This document shows, in pieces, positions 13,840-15,601 of a DNA stretch of 15,601 nucleotides; the stretch's first letter is position 1; each line of letters starts with the position of its first letter. The notes beneath the pieces were generated by a model. The model did not search any database. It saw only the letters and a program-made list of their open reading frames with translations, and had not been told where the DNA came from. Made by a program: the position numbers and the translations under genes. This stretch comes from CAYMCV01 sp964389005 (GTDB taxonomy: Bacteria > Bacillota > Clostridia > Lachnospirales > Lachnospiraceae): contig CAYMCV010000056.1 of assembly GCA_964389005.1 (NCBI GenBank), forward strand, positions 1 to 15,601, given 5' to 3'.

Positions 13840-15465
13840 TTATCTCACCATATATTCTGCAATATTAAGCATATGATCCCCGATACGCTCGAAATCGGTA
13901 ATCATTTCCGAGTAGATGACACTGATGTCACCACTGCATTCGCCGCTGCACATGCGCTCCAACTGGTTATTTCTGTATTTTTCGGTCAGACTGTCAATGC
14001 GCTCCTCAGCCACATTGATATGCGCAAAAGTATCAAAAGATAAATACTCTTTGGAAAAATCAATATAACTTAAGTCTTTCATGAGTGTTTCTTTCATCTC
14101 AGCAATCTCTTTATACCCATCGTGTGAAAAGGAACTCTCCTTTTGATGCAGCAATTCCGCGTAGCCCGCGATATTGACCGCATGATCGCTGATACGCTCG
14201 ATATTACTGATGATTTTGAAATAAGCACTGATACAAAGTGCGTCACTCTCAATCAATTCTCCTGTAAACACGCCTGATATGTACTTGGAAATCTCCGTAT
14301 TCAAATAATCGACGTATTCTTCCTGCGTATCAATCTCCGCTTTCAGATCCTCGTTCCAATTCAACACATGAGTGAAGGACTTCTCAACATTACTCAGCGC
14401 AAATTGATACATTCTCTGCACCTCGCTGTTGATTTGAGAAATAGCAATACTTGTTGATCCGATGGTGTGATTTCGAAGCGATGCCGGAGAAATGAAGCAC
14501 AACTTCATCGTGTCTTCGGTCTCGCTCTCAATTTCCGGAAGAATCTTTTTGGCAAATTTCTCCAATAATGTACCAATTGGGAGAAGAAGCACTGTTGTAA
14601 CCACGTTAAAAATTGTATGTATATTCGCAATTTGTGCCGCAGAATTATTGGGGGTTAAGGATTCTACCCATTCCACGAACGGTAATGTCTGACAAATAAT
14701 AACAAAAATAATGGTGCCGATCATGTTGAACAACAAATGAATAATTGTGGTCCGCCTTGCATTCCTACTGGTTCCGATGGAAGCAAGAACTGCCGTAATA
14801 CAGGTACCGATATTCTGTCCAAACAGTACATATACCGAATTGGACAAACCGATGACACCGCTTGCGGAAAGCGCTTGCAATATACCGACAGATGCGGAAG
14901 AAGATTGAATAATTGCAGTAAAAACGGCACCTGCCAGTATTCCCAATAAAGGATTGGAGAGGTTGGCAACAATTTCCGCAAAAACCGTTGAATCGCGTAG
15001 TCCGCTCATGCTGTCACTCATCATATTCATACCGATAAAAAGGATTCCCAGCCCACCAAGGATATAACCGAGATGATACATCTTTTTCGATTTTAGAAAC
15101 ATTATGAAAATAACGCCTACGATTGCAAGCAGAGGTGCAATCTGTCCGATATCAAGGGCTATCAGTTGTCCGGTAACCGTCGTACCAATATTGGCTCCCA
15201 TGATAACCCAGATGGCTTGCCGGAGTGTCATGAGCCCCGAATTAACGAAACCGACAACCATAACCGTAGTCGCAGAAGATGACTGAATCACTGCTGTAAT
15301 CCCGGCACCGACAGCAACACCGAGGAATCGGTTCGTAGTAAGCTTCTCGAGGATTTTTTTCATTTTGTTTCCGGCGGCCTGTTCCAAACCGTCACTCATC
15401 ATTTTCATTCCGAATAAGAAAAGTGCAAGACCCGCAAGTAATGCGGTAAAATTAGCGATTGTCAT
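13840..15465 (-). CDS. Na/Pi cotransporter family protein with C-terminal PhoU-like domain
   Basis: A 541-aa membrane protein of the NptA/YjbB type. The N-terminal half contains two inverted Na_Pi_cotrans repeats, each with the family signature QSSSA (61-65, QSSSATTVMVVGFVNSG; 187-191, QSSSASVGILQALSASG) and glycine-rich helices (MGANIGTTVTG, FGQNIGTCITAV). Helices end at about residue 310. The cytoplasmic C-terminal part (about 335-541) is helical and PhoU-like, with the paired motifs ISNIERISDHAVNIAGYAEL and ITDFERIGDHMLNIAEYMV (E-R-I-x-D-H metal-binding signature). It is expected to move phosphate (import with sodium or export) under control of the PhoU domain; the direction is not determined here. 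Start ATG 15465 has AAAAGGAG 6 nt upstream on the minus strand. The leader is structured. No clear terminator follows. Confidence 0.93.
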   Translation of the reverse strand: MTIANFTALLAGLALFLFGMKMMSDGLEQAAGNKMKKILEKLTTNRFLGVAVGAGITAVIQSSSATTVMVVGFVNSGLMTLRQAIWVIMGANIGTTVTGQLIALDIGQIAPLLAIVGVIFIMFLKSKKMYHLGYILGGLGILFIGMNMMSDSMSGLRDSTVFAEIVANLSNPLLGILAGAVFTAIIQSSSASVGILQALSASGVIGLSNSVYVLFGQNIGTCITAVLASIGTSRNARRTTIIHLLFNMIGTIIFVIICQTLPFVEWVESLTPNNSAAQIANIHTIFNVVTTVLLLPIGTLLEKFAKKILPEIESETEDTMKLCFISPASLRNHTIGSTSIAISQINSEVQRMYQFALSNVEKSFTHVLNWNEDLKAEIDTQEEYVDYLNTEISKYISGVFTGELIESDALCISAYFKIISNIERISDHAVNIAGYAELLHQKESSFSHDGYKEIAEMKETLMKDLSYIDFSKEYLSFDTFAHINVAEERIDSLTEKYRNNQLERMCSGECSGDISVIYSEMITDFERIGDHMLNIAEYMVR

Positions 15466-15475
15466 GACATACTCC

Positions 15476-15522
15476 TTTTAGGGGTTTTAGGGGATTTTCC
15501 CTAATAACTATATCCTAAAACC
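15476..15522 (-). promoter_or_regulatory. Structured leader of the Na/Pi cotransporter gene
   Basis: Two tandem copies of TTTTAGGGG (15476-15484, 15485-15493). Two mutually exclusive inverted repeats use the second copy: a 9-bp pair (15483-15491 with 15514-15522) and a 6-bp pair (15487-15492 with 15499-15504). The first copy adjoins the complement of the ribosome binding site (about 15472-15479). The geometry suggests control of translation start, but this is inference. Confidence 0.4.
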
Positions 15523-15533
15523 GCATGAAGATT

Positions 15534-15572
15534 GTATAAAGAATATGCCTTGTATATAAAGATGGTATAAAG
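15534..15572. repeat. Three GTAT(AT)AAAG direct repeats upstream of the Na/Pi cotransporter gene
   Basis: GTATAAAG at 15534-15541, GTATATAAAG at 15552-15561 and GTATAAAG at 15565-15572. They lie in the probable promoter region (minus strand CTTTATAC), may include -10-like TATAC sequences, and adjoin a dyad AGGTG-A-CACCT (15571-15581). No promoter could be fixed with confidence. Confidence 0.45.
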
Positions 15573-15601
15573 GTGACACCTACTCCTAGACAGTCTCATT
15601 T

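Overview
The window looks like chromosomal DNA of a low- to mid-GC Clostridia-type Firmicute, possibly a gut Lachnospiraceae relative. The reasons are strong Shine-Dalgarno sites (GGAGG type), TTGACA/TATAAT promoters with 17-bp spacing, and characteristic gene sets: PadR-HAAS-DUF4097, a RibU ECF transporter under an FMN riboswitch, a NarL-type two-component system beside an ABC-2 exporter, Tex, and a Na/Pi cotransporter with a PhoU-like tail. The lineage is inferred from family content only. A run of ten Ns at 5089-5098 marks a draft-assembly gap.

Layout. 1-474 (-) is the N-terminal part of a MacB/LolD-type ABC ATPase that runs off the left edge, with its own promoter. 714-2533 (-) is a tightly overlapping operon padR-HAAS-DUF4097, with a promoter at 2581-2609 and a terminator at 662-706. 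2793-3080 (+) encodes an unrecognised 95-aa protein whose stop codon abuts that of the convergent ribU gene (3081-3839, -). ribU has a promoter, an FMN riboswitch and an intrinsic terminator upstream of its start. 4195-4821 (-) is an HD-domain phosphohydrolase.

4890-8103 (-) is an ABC-2 export operon: an ATPase followed by two permeases, the second interrupted by the gap. Divergent from it, 8303-10143 (+) encodes a NarL/LiaS-type histidine kinase and response regulator, followed by a membrane-anchored GH25 lysozyme at 10180-11274 (+). The arrangement of one ATPase, two ABC-2 permeases and a divergent kinase/regulator pair resembles the linearmycin-type resistance modules of Bacillus (LnrLMN/LnrJK). 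A likely role is envelope-stress-induced export of a membrane-active compound, with the lysozyme as a possible additional wall-remodelling output.

11271-13445 (-) is the RNA-binding protein Tex, whose stop overlaps the lysozyme stop by 4 nt. After a 394-bp intergenic region comes a Na/Pi cotransporter-PhoU fusion (13840-15465, -). Its leader carries tandem repeats and two mutually exclusive hairpins next to the ribosome binding site.

Most of the window is made of known families. I see no clear new defence system, mobile element, CRISPR array, tRNA or rRNA. The points most worth following are regulatory: the ribU/small-gene antisense arrangement, the nptA leader, the shared -35 region of the exporter and kinase promoters, and candidate operators upstream of padR, the response regulator and tex.
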